DNA of 22,808 nt from positions 1 through 22,808 of the forward strand of contig CAZEBW010000060.1 in assembly GCA_964510205.1 (NCBI GenBank), written 5' to 3'. The notes below the pieces were generated by a model. The model saw nothing but the letters and a program-made list of their open reading frames with translations. It was not told the origin of the DNA and did not search any database. Source of the stretch: CAZEBW01 sp964510205 (GTDB lineage Bacteria > Chloroflexota > Anaerolineae > VGOG01). The position numbers and the translations under genes were made by a program. This document shows positions 12,738-20,644 of this stretch, one piece after another (the stretch's first letter is position 1; each line of letters begins with the position of its first letter).

Positions 12738-14033
12738 TCACAGTTCCGCCGGCCCACCGATCCGTCCCAACACCGCTGAAGCCGCCGCCACCGCTGGCCC
12801 GGCCAGGTACACCTCGCTGTCCGGGTGCCCCATGCGGCCCACGAAGTTGCGGTTGGTGGTGGAGACGCAGCGCTCCCCCGCCGCCAGAACGCCCATGTGT
12901 CCCCCCAGGCAGGGACCGCAGGTGGGCGTGCTCACTACCGCTCCGGCCTCCACGAAAATCTCGACCAGCCCCTGGCGCACGGCCTCCAGATAGATAGCCT
13001 GAGTGCCGGGGATAACGATGCAGCGGACGCGGGGGTGCACTTGCCGTCCCTCCAGCACCTGGGCAGCGACCTGCAGGTCCTCCAGCCGCCCGTTGGTGCA
13101 AGAGCCGATGACCGCCTGATCAATTCGCACTTCGCCGACCTGGCTCAGAGGCCGAACGTTGCTGGGCAGGTGGGGGAAAGCTACCTGGGGTTCCAGGTTA
13201 GAGACGTCCATCTCGATCACCTGGGCGTAGCGCCCCCCCTCTGTCCCCCCCAACTCTAGGGGAGATGAAGGGGAGGCATCGCTTTCGCAGGCGGTGTAGG
13301 GCCGCCGGGCGCGGGGCTCGACGTAAGCTCGCGTTTTCTCGTCGAAGGCGAACAGCCCGGCCTTGGCCCCCGCTTCGACGGCCATGTTGGCCATGGTGAA
13401 GCGGCCATCCATGGAGAGGGCATCCACAGCCTGGCCGCTGAACTCCATAGCCTGGTAGCGGGCGCCGTCCACGCCGATGAGGCCGATGGTGTGCAGAATG
13501 AGGTCCTTGCCGCCCACCCACTCCGGCAGCTCGCCCCGGTAGACTAGCTTGATGGTCTCCGGCACTTTCATCCAGATTTTGCCGGTGGCCATGGCCACAG
13601 CGATGTCGGTGGACCCCATCCCGGTGGCGAAAGCGCCCAACGCGCCGTAGGTGCAGGTGTGGGAATCGGCCCCCACGACCACCTCGCCGGGCAAGACCAG
13701 GCCCTGCTCTGGCAGCAGCACGTGCTCGATGCCCACCCGTCCCACTTCGAAATAGTGGGTCAGATTCTGACGCCGGGCGAAATCGCGCAGCACTCTGCAC
13801 TGCTCGGCCGACTGGATGTCCTTGTTGGGAGTGAAGTGGTCGGGCACCAGGATCACCCGGTCCGGATCAAAGACCTCCTCGGCACCGGTGCGCTCGAACT
13901 CTCGAATGGCGATAGGCGCGGTGATGTCGTTGGCCAGCACCACGTCCACCTCGACCTCAACGAACTGTCCCGGCTCCACGAGTTCCACCTCCGCGTGGGC
14001 CGCCAGGATTTTCTCAGCCAGGGTCATGCCCAT
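12738..14033 (-). CDS. leuC: 3-isopropylmalate dehydratase, large subunit
   Basis: Iron-sulfur subunit of isopropylmalate isomerase, aconitase superfamily. The 431-residue protein starts MGMTLAEKILAAHA and has VLVPDHFTPNKDIQ, GADSHTCTYGALGAFATGMGSTD and the cluster cysteines in GSCTNG and PTCGPCLGGH. After the SDA that precedes YAQVIEMDVSNLEPQVA there are about 15 extra residues (SPSSPLELGGTEGGR) encoded by a C/G-rich repeat at 13231-13277; relatives run straight through this position. The ATG at 14031-14033 has GAGGAG eleven bases upstream; a second ATG two codons on is possible. It pairs with leuD just downstream. Confidence 0.95.
   Translation of the reverse strand: MGMTLAEKILAAHAEVELVEPGQFVEVEVDVVLANDITAPIAIREFERTGAEEVFDPDRVILVPDHFTPNKDIQSAEQCRVLRDFARRQNLTHYFEVGRVGIEHVLLPEQGLVLPGEVVVGADSHTCTYGALGAFATGMGSTDIAVAMATGKIWMKVPETIKLVYRGELPEWVGGKDLILHTIGLIGVDGARYQAMEFSGQAVDALSMDGRFTMANMAVEAGAKAGLFAFDEKTRAYVEPRARRPYTACESDASPSSPLELGGTEGGRYAQVIEMDVSNLEPQVAFPHLPSNVRPLSQVGEVRIDQAVIGSCTNGRLEDLQVAAQVLEGRQVHPRVRCIVIPGTQAIYLEAVRQGLVEIFVEAGAVVSTPTCGPCLGGHMGVLAAGERCVSTTNRNFVGRMGHPDSEVYLAGPAVAAASAVLGRIGGPAEL
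13231..13277. repeat. C/G-rich imperfect inverted repeat inserted in leuC
   Basis: The plus strand runs GCGCCCCCCCTCTGTCCCCC, then CCAACTCTAGGGGAGATGAA, then GGGGAGGC. The ends are imperfect inverted copies of each other. It encodes the extra SPSSPLELGGTEGGR of LeuC. Confidence 0.65.
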
Positions 14034-14062
14034 AACAACTTTTGCTCCTCTGGATGTTGGAT

Positions 14063-14953
14063 TCAGTGAATCAGCAAACCAGGGATCAGGGAATCAAGAA
14101 AGGCGGTCCCCTGATTCCCTGATCCCTGATCCCTGTCCTGTGTTGCCGCAGGATAAGACCCGAAGATCTTGACGAAAGACGCCTTGCGCAGCAAGCCGAG
14201 CAGGGCTTTTTCGCAGTCTGGGTCTTGCCAATGCCCCTCGAAATCAAGATAGAACACGTAATGCCAGGGTTTGTTGCGGCGGGGGCGCGATTCCAACTTG
14301 GTTAGATTGATCCCCTGCTGGGCAAATTCCCCCAGGCAATCGTGAAGCGCGCCGGGAACGTGCCGGGCGGAAAAGACCAGCGAGGTCTTGTTTCGTTCCC
14401 CTTGAGGCGGATCGTCCTGGCTTAGGACGAAAAAGCGCGTATGATTAGATTGGTAGTCCTCGATGCCAGCAGCCAAGACCTCTAAACCGTACACCTGAGC
14501 AGCCAATTGGCTGGCGATGGCGGCCACGCCATCCTGCGGTGTAGCAGCCAACTCTTTGGCGCTGCCGGCGGTGTCGTAGGCCGGTACGGCCTCCATCCCT
14601 CGATCGAGCAAAAACCTCTCACACTGAGCCAGAGCCTGAGGGTGGGAACGGACTCGCCGAATGTCCTCTAGTTTGACGCCCAGATTGGCCAGCAAGCAGT
14701 GGCGCACCCGCAGCAGCACCTCGCCCCAAATCTTGAGGTCGTAGTCCAACAGCAGATCGTAAGCTTTGTTGATGGAACCGGCCATCGAGTTCTCGATGGG
14801 CAAAATCCCGTAGCCAGCCCGCCCCTCTTCCACGGCGCGGAAGATGTCCTCAAACGATCGGCAAGGCAAGGTGTCCACCTCCGCCCCAAAGAACTGGCGG
14901 GCAGCTTCCTGCGAATAAGCCCCATTTTCCCCCTGAAAAGCTACTGTCGTCAT
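14063..14953 (-). CDS. pheA: Prephenate dehydratase with C-terminal ACT domain
   Basis: Converts prephenate to phenylpyruvate, the phenylalanine branch. The 296-residue protein has MTTVAFQGENGAYSQEAA, the catalytic region GYGILPIENSMAGSI, and the NHTRFFVL motif near 180. An ACT domain follows with TSLVFSARHVPGALHDCL and LTKLESRPRRNKPWHYVFYLD; the ESRP motif is the usual Phe-binding site for feedback inhibition. About 20 C-terminal residues (TQDRDQGSGNQGTAFLDS and onward) are encoded by an inverted repeat array. The ATG at 14951-14953 has AAGGAG five bases upstream and lies 19 nt after leuA. Its position inside the branched-chain operon, apart from tyrA and aroH, is notable. Confidence 0.95.
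   Translation of the reverse strand: MTTVAFQGENGAYSQEAARQFFGAEVDTLPCRSFEDIFRAVEEGRAGYGILPIENSMAGSINKAYDLLLDYDLKIWGEVLLRVRHCLLANLGVKLEDIRRVRSHPQALAQCERFLLDRGMEAVPAYDTAGSAKELAATPQDGVAAIASQLAAQVYGLEVLAAGIEDYQSNHTRFFVLSQDDPPQGERNKTSLVFSARHVPGALHDCLGEFAQQGINLTKLESRPRRNKPWHYVFYLDFEGHWQDPDCEKALLGLLRKASFVKIFGSYPAATQDRDQGSGNQGTAFLDSLIPGLLIH
14080..14135. repeat. Inverted heptamer array (GGGATCA type), perfect 17-bp arms, in the pheA 3' end
   Basis: CAGGGATCAGGGAATCA (14080-14096) is exactly complementary to 14112-14128, with a 15-nt loop; a further half unit follows. Within each arm the 7-nt units GGGATCA/GGGAATC repeat. The array is translated as the PheA tail. Confidence 0.9.
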
Positions 14954-14964
14954 CCCGTCTCCTT

Positions 14965-14995
14965 GTGACTCGTTACCCGTTGCCCCGTTGTGCTG
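14965..14995. repeat. Short ~8-nt array (CCCGTT type) at leuA-pheA junction
   Basis: Units ACTCGTT, ACCCGTT, GCCCCGTT recur with 7-8-nt spacing. The leuA TAA (14973-14975) lies inside the array. It is weaker than the other arrays. Confidence 0.55.
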
Positions 14996-16553
14996 CCTCG
15001 CGTCGAGCGGCCAGCAGCCGGTTGAGCGCAAACATATAGGCTTTGGCGCTGGCCACCACGATGTCGTTGTCTGCGCCGCGGCCGCTGAACACCCGCCGCT
15101 CCACGCCGTTCTCGCTGACCGGATCGTCGGCCTCGATGCGGATGGTCACCCGACCCACGGCGTCAATGCCCTCGGTCACCGCCTGGATGGAGAACTCGAT
15201 GAGCTCGTTGGGCTCGCCGATGACGCGGTTGATGGCCCGGTAGACGGCGTCCACTGGCCCGCTGCCGTGGTCGGCGTCGCAGTAGACCTGGCCATCCGGC
15301 GCGCGGATGCTCACAGTGGCGGTGGGGATGCTGTGATCGCCGCAGGAGACCTGGACGTGCTCCAGGTGGTAGGTCTCCTCGAAGAAAACCTGCACCTCGT
15401 CGGCGACGATGGCCTCCAGGTCGCGGGTGTCCACTGTCTTTTTCTTGTCGGCCACTTCCAGAAAGCGCTGGTAGACCTTCTCGAACTCCTCCTCGTCCAG
15501 CGTGTAGCCCAGTTCCTCCAGGCGGTGGCGCAGTCCGTGTCGCCCCGATCGAGCGGAGAGGATGATGTCCGAGTCGGGCACGCCGACGTCGCGGGGATTG
15601 ATGATCTCGTAGGTGCTACGCTCCTTGAGCACACCGTCCTGGTGGATGCCGGACGAATGGGCGAAGGCGTTGCCTCCCACGATGGCCTTGTTGGGCTGCA
15701 CCACGATGCTGGTCAGATTGCTAACCAGCCGGCTGGCGGGGTAGAGCAGACGGGTGTTGATGCCCGTCGTCACGCCAAACACGTCACGACGGGTTTGCAG
15801 GGCCATCACCACTTCCTCCAGCGAAGCGTTGCCCGCCCGCTCGCCGATGCCGTTGATGGTGCACTCTACCTGGCGAGCGCCGTTGGCCACACCCACCAGC
15901 GAGTTGGCCGTGGCCATGCCCAGATCGTTGTGGCAGTGCACAGAGATAATCGCCCTGTGGATGTTGGGCACGTTTTCTGCGATGCCCTGGATCAACGCGC
16001 CCCACTCCTGGGGGGTAGTGTAGCCCGTGGTGTCGGGGACGTTGACCACGGTGGCGCCGGCCTCAATCACCGCCTCCAGCACGCGGTAGAGATATTCGGG
16101 GTCGGCCCGGCCGGCGTCCTCGGTATAATACTGCACGTCCTCCACGAAGCGATTGGCGTGCCTGACCGCCTCCACGCCCTGCTCCAGCGCCTTTTGGCGC
16201 GTGGTGCGCAGCTTGTATTTGATGTGCACGTCGGACACGCCCAGGCCGGTGTGGATGCGGGGTCGCGCCGCCCCCTGCAGCGCTTCGGCGGCCACATCAA
16301 TATCCTTCGGGTTGGCCCGCGTCAGCCCGCAGATGACGCAGTTGCGGATCTCCCTGGAGATGCGCTGCACGGCCCGGAAGTCGCCCGGCGAGGAGATGGG
16401 GAAGCCGGCCTCGATGATGTCCACCCCCATCTGCTCCAACAGATGAGCCATCTCTACTTTCTCGTCCACGTTGAGGGCCGCGCCGGGCGATTGCTCTCCA
16501 TCGCGCAGGGTGGTGTCGAAGATCATCACAAGGTCGGTTGTGGATGGTAGCAT
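14973..16553 (-). CDS. leuA: 2-isopropylmalate synthase
   Basis: Condenses 2-oxoisovalerate with acetyl-CoA, the committed step to leucine. The 526-residue protein has IFDTTLRDGEQSPGAALNVDEK near the N-terminus, GLGVSDVHIKYKL, SVHCHNDLGMATANSLVG with metal-binding histidines, CTINGIGERAGNASLEE and AHSSGIHQDGVLK. A C-terminal regulatory domain (about 390-515) follows, where leucine inhibition occurs in relatives. The ATG at 16551-16553 has GGAGGAG four bases upstream. It follows ilvC across a 103-nt gap filled by a repeat array. CimA downstream is its paralogue for the isoleucine route. Confidence 0.95.
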   Translation of the reverse strand: MLPSTTDLVMIFDTTLRDGEQSPGAALNVDEKVEMAHLLEQMGVDIIEAGFPISSPGDFRAVQRISREIRNCVICGLTRANPKDIDVAAEALQGAARPRIHTGLGVSDVHIKYKLRTTRQKALEQGVEAVRHANRFVEDVQYYTEDAGRADPEYLYRVLEAVIEAGATVVNVPDTTGYTTPQEWGALIQGIAENVPNIHRAIISVHCHNDLGMATANSLVGVANGARQVECTINGIGERAGNASLEEVVMALQTRRDVFGVTTGINTRLLYPASRLVSNLTSIVVQPNKAIVGGNAFAHSSGIHQDGVLKERSTYEIINPRDVGVPDSDIILSARSGRHGLRHRLEELGYTLDEEEFEKVYQRFLEVADKKKTVDTRDLEAIVADEVQVFFEETYHLEHVQVSCGDHSIPTATVSIRAPDGQVYCDADHGSGPVDAVYRAINRVIGEPNELIEFSIQAVTEGIDAVGRVTIRIEADDPVSENGVERRVFSGRGADNDIVVASAKAYMFALNRLLAARREAAQRGNG

Positions 16554-16577
16554 AGGTCTCCTCCTTGGTACATTGGT

Positions 16578-16654
16578 GGAGTCGCAAATCGTAAATTCGT
16601 GGAGTCGTAGATTCGTAGCCGGATTTTCCGAGTTTACGAGTCTCCGAATCTACC
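16578..16654. repeat. Degenerate 7-8-nt array with inverted halves (GTAGATTCG type), ilvC-leuA gap
   Basis: Units such as GGAGTCG, CAAATCG, TAAATTCG, TGGAGTCG and TAGATTCG run to about 16615. After a short spacer related units occur in the opposite sense. GTAGATTCG (16607-16615) pairs exactly with CGAATCTAC (16645-16653). The array ends just before the ilvC stop codon (16657). Confidence 0.75.
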
Positions 16655-16656
16655 AG

Positions 16657-17652
<996 letters not shown>

Positions 17653-17705
17653 GATGCTCTCCTTTTCGTTTTTTATTGGTGTAAAAATGAGAAGCGAGGA
17701 CCCAG

Positions 17706-17785
17706 CGCCTCGTCGCCTCATCGCCTCATTCCCTCATTGCCTCGTTCCCTCATTCCCTCATTGCCCCATTACCTCTTCGCCCGCT
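17706..17785. repeat. Ten-unit 8-nt tandem array (CGCCTCAT/TCCCTCAT type), ilvN-ilvC junction
   Basis: Ten phased octamers: CGCCTCGT, CGCCTCAT (twice), TCCCTCAT, TGCCTCGT, TCCCTCAT (twice), TGCCCCAT, TACCTCTT, CGCCCGCT. On the coding strand the motif is ATGAGGNN. The ilvN stop codon (17750-17752) and its last dozen codons lie inside. Confidence 0.9.
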
Positions 17786-18259
17786 GTTTCCCCGCACCAT
17801 CGCCACCCGACCCGTGCGCACCAGCTCGCGGATGCCAAAGGGCCGCAGCAAACTCGTCAGGGAATCCACCTTGTCCTCTGTGCCCGTGATCTCGACCGTC
17901 AGCGAATCAGGAGCCACGTCCACCACCTTAGCTCGGAAGATGTCCACCAGGCTAGTGATCTCAGCGCGGGTGGCCGCGCTGGCCGTCACTTTGATCAAAG
18001 CCAGCTCCCGTATCACTGACGGTTCGCCGGTCACATCGGTGACCTTGATGACGTTGATCAGCTTGTAGAGCTGCTTCTGCACCTGCTCAACGATCGCTCG
18101 ATCTCCTTCGGTCACGATGGTCATGCGAGAAATGCCCGGCATCTCGCTGTGGCCGACGGTCAGGCTCTCGATATTGTAGTTGCGGCGGCGGAAGAGGCTG
18201 GAAATCCGATTGAGCACGCCGGGCTTATCTTCCATCAAAGCGACTAAAGTGTGTCTCAT
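17750..18259 (-). CDS. ilvN: Acetolactate synthase, small regulatory subunit
   Basis: Activates IlvB and confers valine feedback. The 169-residue protein begins with an ACT domain (MRHTLVALMEDKPGVLNRISSLFRRRNYNIESL, residues 1-75). The small-subunit C-terminal domain follows (RELALIKV, then VEITGTEDKVDSLTSLLRPFGI). The last dozen residues (GNSGRRGNGAMRE) are encoded by an octamer repeat array and differ from the family end near GRVAMVRG. Its ATG shares one base with the ilvB TAA (TAATG), implying translational coupling and a matched subunit ratio. It precedes ilvC by about 97 nt. Confidence 0.95.
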   Translation of the reverse strand: MRHTLVALMEDKPGVLNRISSLFRRRNYNIESLTVGHSEMPGISRMTIVTEGDRAIVEQVQKQLYKLINVIKVTDVTGEPSVIRELALIKVTASAATRAEITSLVDIFRAKVVDVAPDSLTVEITGTEDKVDSLTSLLRPFGIRELVRTGRVAMVRGNSGRRGNGAMRE

Positions 18260-19971
18260 TATGAATTTCCTCCTTTTCGCTTCTCTAGCCTTTCCGACTG
18301 CGGCCTCCGCAGCATGTCGGCGATGGAGCCCCCAGGCGCGACCATGGGGTAGACGTTCTCCTCCTGCTCGACCATGAAATCAATTAGCACCGGCCCATCG
18401 GTGGCCATGGCCTGCTCAATGGCGGGAACCACCTCGCTTTTCTCCCTCACCGTGGAGCCAGGGATGCCGTAAGCCTCCGCTACCTTGGCGAAGTCGGGCC
18501 CCAGCAGAGGCGTGCCCGAGTAGCGTCCCTCGAAGAAAAGCTGCTGCCATTGGCGCACCATGCCCAGGTACCCATTGTTCAGAATGGCTATCTTAATGGG
18601 CAACTCCTCCTGAACCACCGTAGCCAGTTCCTGAATGTTCATCTGGAAGCCGCCATCGCCGGCCGTGGCCCAGACCATCTCTTCAGGTTTCCCCATCTGA
18701 GCCCCGATGGCCGCCGGCAGAGCGAAGCCCATGGTGCCCAGCCCTCCAGAGGAGAGCAAACTCCGCCGCTTCTGATGGAGAAAGTACTGGGCCTCCCACA
18801 TTTGATTCTGCCCCACGTCGCTGACCATGATGGCATCGCCTCGGGTGGCGTGCCAGATGTGGCGGACGACGTATGGCGGCACGAGAGCGTCGGTCTCTTG
18901 CTCCAGAATGTCGCGCTGGGCCGACTCGGCACGCCAACCATCAATCTTGCTTACCCACTCTGGATGGCTGGCCGGTTCAATCAGGGGGAGGAGATCCTGA
19001 AGGACATTCTTGGCGTCGCCGACGATGGGCAGATCCGCCGGCACGTTCTTGCTGATCTCCGCCGGGTCAACGTCTACGTGGATGATTTTGGCCTTGGGGA
19101 TAAAGGTGCCGACCGGCCCTGTCAAGCGATCGTCGAAGCGGCTGCCGACGTTGAGGATCAGATCCGCTTCTTGCAGCGCCCTGTTGGCGTAGGCCTCGCC
19201 ATGCATGCCCCCCATCCCCAGGCACAGGGGGTGTGTTTCGGGAATGGTGCTGAGGCCGAGCAAGGTGTTGACGGCCGGAATCTGGGCTTTTTCCACCAGC
19301 TCTATCAGCTCGCCTTCGGCGCCAGCCAGCGTCACGCCGTGACCAGCGATGATGAGCGGGCGTTGGGCATCGTTGATGAGCCGGGCGGCCTGCTTGATCT
19401 GACGCTGGTTGCCGATCAGAGTGGGGTGGTAGCCGGGGAGATGCACCTCCGCCGGATACTCATATTCCACATCAGCAGCCTGGACATCTTTGGTGATATC
19501 TACCAGCACCGGCCCCGGCCGCCCGCTGCGAGCGATGTGAAACGCTTCTTTGATCACCGTAGGCAGAGCCTCCACCTCGGTGACCAGATAGTTGTGCTTG
19601 GTGATGGGCAGGGTGATGCCGGTGATGTCCACCTCTTGAAAAGCGTCCTTGCCGATCAACGAACCGGCCACCTGCCCCGTGATGGCTACCACCGGCGAGG
19701 AGTCCATGTAGGCCGTGGCCAGCCCGGTCACCAGGTTGGTGGCTCCCGGCCCCGAGGTAGCCATGCACACCCCCACCTTGCCCGTGGCGCGGGCGTAACC
19801 ATCGGCGGCGTGGGCGGCCGCCTGCTCGTGGCGCATCAGAACGTGGTGGATGGGATATTCGGGCAAGGCGTGGTAGAGGTGGATCACCGCCCCACCGGAA
19901 ATGCCGAAGACCGTGTCCACCCCCTCCCGCACCAGGCTCTCCCAAACGATTTGGGCTCCGCTAAGTTTCAT
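18259..19971 (-). CDS. ilvB: Acetolactate synthase, large catalytic subunit
   Basis: TPP- and FAD-dependent condensation of pyruvate with a second pyruvate or with 2-oxobutyrate, the first common branched-chain step. The 570-residue protein has GVDTVFGISGGAV, the TPP-activating Glu49 in RHEQAAAHAADGYAR, SGPGATNLVTGLATAYMDS, VGSRFDDRLTG for FAD, and the TPP/Mg motif AGDGGFQMNIQELATVVQ with ILNNGYLGMVRQWQQ. The ATG at 19969-19971 has GGAGGAGG five bases upstream. It overlaps ilvN by one base. The C-terminus (PGGSIADMLRRPQ) is standard for the family. Confidence 0.97.
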   Translation of the reverse strand: MKLSGAQIVWESLVREGVDTVFGISGGAVIHLYHALPEYPIHHVLMRHEQAAAHAADGYARATGKVGVCMATSGPGATNLVTGLATAYMDSSPVVAITGQVAGSLIGKDAFQEVDITGITLPITKHNYLVTEVEALPTVIKEAFHIARSGRPGPVLVDITKDVQAADVEYEYPAEVHLPGYHPTLIGNQRQIKQAARLINDAQRPLIIAGHGVTLAGAEGELIELVEKAQIPAVNTLLGLSTIPETHPLCLGMGGMHGEAYANRALQEADLILNVGSRFDDRLTGPVGTFIPKAKIIHVDVDPAEISKNVPADLPIVGDAKNVLQDLLPLIEPASHPEWVSKIDGWRAESAQRDILEQETDALVPPYVVRHIWHATRGDAIMVSDVGQNQMWEAQYFLHQKRRSLLSSGGLGTMGFALPAAIGAQMGKPEEMVWATAGDGGFQMNIQELATVVQEELPIKIAILNNGYLGMVRQWQQLFFEGRYSGTPLLGPDFAKVAEAYGIPGSTVREKSEVVPAIEQAMATDGPVLIDFMVEQEENVYPMVAPGGSIADMLRRPQSERLEKRKGGNS

Positions 19972-20003
19972 AACTTCCTCCTCCTTGCACCCTGAAGTCG
20001 AGA

Positions 20004-20072
20004 CAGTAATCAGTGATTAGGGACTAGGGAATCAGGAAATCAGGACACTGATTGCCTGATCACCGATTACTG
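20004..20072. repeat. Inverted heptamer array (GATTAGG/GAATCAGG type) upstream of ilvB
   Basis: Left arm CAGTAATCAGTGATTAGG (20004-20021) and the reverse complement of 20055-20072 match at 16 of 18 positions. Between them run units such as GACTAGG, GAATCAGG and AAATCAGG. It fills most of the 113-nt gap before ilvB and is related to the array at 14080-14135. Confidence 0.85.
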
Positions 20073-20084
20073 GTCACGGAGCCG

Positions 20085-20474
20085 CTACGGTCCCACGAGC
20101 TGCGACGAGGCTGATCCGTTAGCCTGTGAGGCATAGTCCACGTATTTGACGATGAGCCTTCCCAGACGCTTGAGGCCCTCTTCGATCTCGTTGGGCTGCA
20201 AATGCGAGAAATGGAGGATGGCGGTGCTACGCTCATCGCTGGCCACAGGGCCGGGGGTGAAGATCACGCCCTCCCGTTCGGACAGCCTCAGCAATTCCTG
20301 GGGATCAACTTCCAGAGGCAGGATCACCCAAAGGGGGGCGTTGCCCTGGGGGGAGATCCAGGCCACCACGTGGGGAAGATAGCGTCGCGCGGCCTCGAAG
20401 ACGGCGTCGCGCTGCTCCTCCTGAGCGCCCAAAGGGTTGTGGCTCTCGTAAACGAAACGGATGTCGTTTTTCAT
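20085..20474 (-). CDS. Orphan C-terminal (small) domain of a PLP aminotransferase, fold type I
   Basis: The 129-residue frame resembles only the last third of MocR/LysN-like class I aminotransferases: QEEQRDAVFEAARRYLP, then SPQGNAPLWVILP (family PxGGxFLWxxLP), EREGVIFTPGPVAS, and AILHFSHLQPNEIEEGLKRLGRLI. The large domain with the PLP-binding lysine is absent. In the family motif LRLxFS, the arginine that binds the substrate carboxylate is replaced (AILHFS). It therefore cannot be a working aminotransferase. The ATG (20472-20474) has AAGGAG about nine bases upstream, and the frame is intact. It could be a remnant of a lost ilvE-like gene, or a retained non-catalytic domain. It lies between ilvD and ilvB, where an aminotransferase would make pathway sense. 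Confidence 0.7.
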   Translation of the reverse strand: MKNDIRFVYESHNPLGAQEEQRDAVFEAARRYLPHVVAWISPQGNAPLWVILPLEVDPQELLRLSEREGVIFTPGPVASDERSTAILHFSHLQPNEIEEGLKRLGRLIVKYVDYASQANGSASSQLVGP

Positions 20475-20523
20475 GATTTCTTCTCCTTTTCCTGAATTAA
20501 ACTTCAGTCGTAACTGCCCAAGC

Positions 20524-20625
20524 TGTCATTGCGAGCCGTAGGCGAAGCAATCTCCACATAGCTACTTGGGGATTGCGCCGTTTCCACTTCCAAGTTCGGC
20601 GGAAAAGCGCCGCCTCGCAATGACA
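20524..20625. mobile_element. MITE-like element with 12-bp terminal inverted repeats
   Basis: TGTCATTGCGAG (20524-20535) and CTCGCAATGACA (20614-20625) are perfect inverted ends of a 102-bp element in the ilvD downstream gap. An internal inverted pair is GCAATCTCC (20547-20555) and GGGGATTGC (20568-20576), 8 of 9 matching. It has no coding capacity. One end of a related element lies in tyrA at 6290-6350. Confidence 0.8.
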
Positions 20626-20644
20626 CGGGCTGAGCGGTTACTTT

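Noticed and set aside
17706..17785. Possible CRISPR array
   Set aside because: Units are 8 nt in continuous phase with no unique spacers of 25-40 nt, and no cas gene is present; it is a degenerate short tandem repeat.
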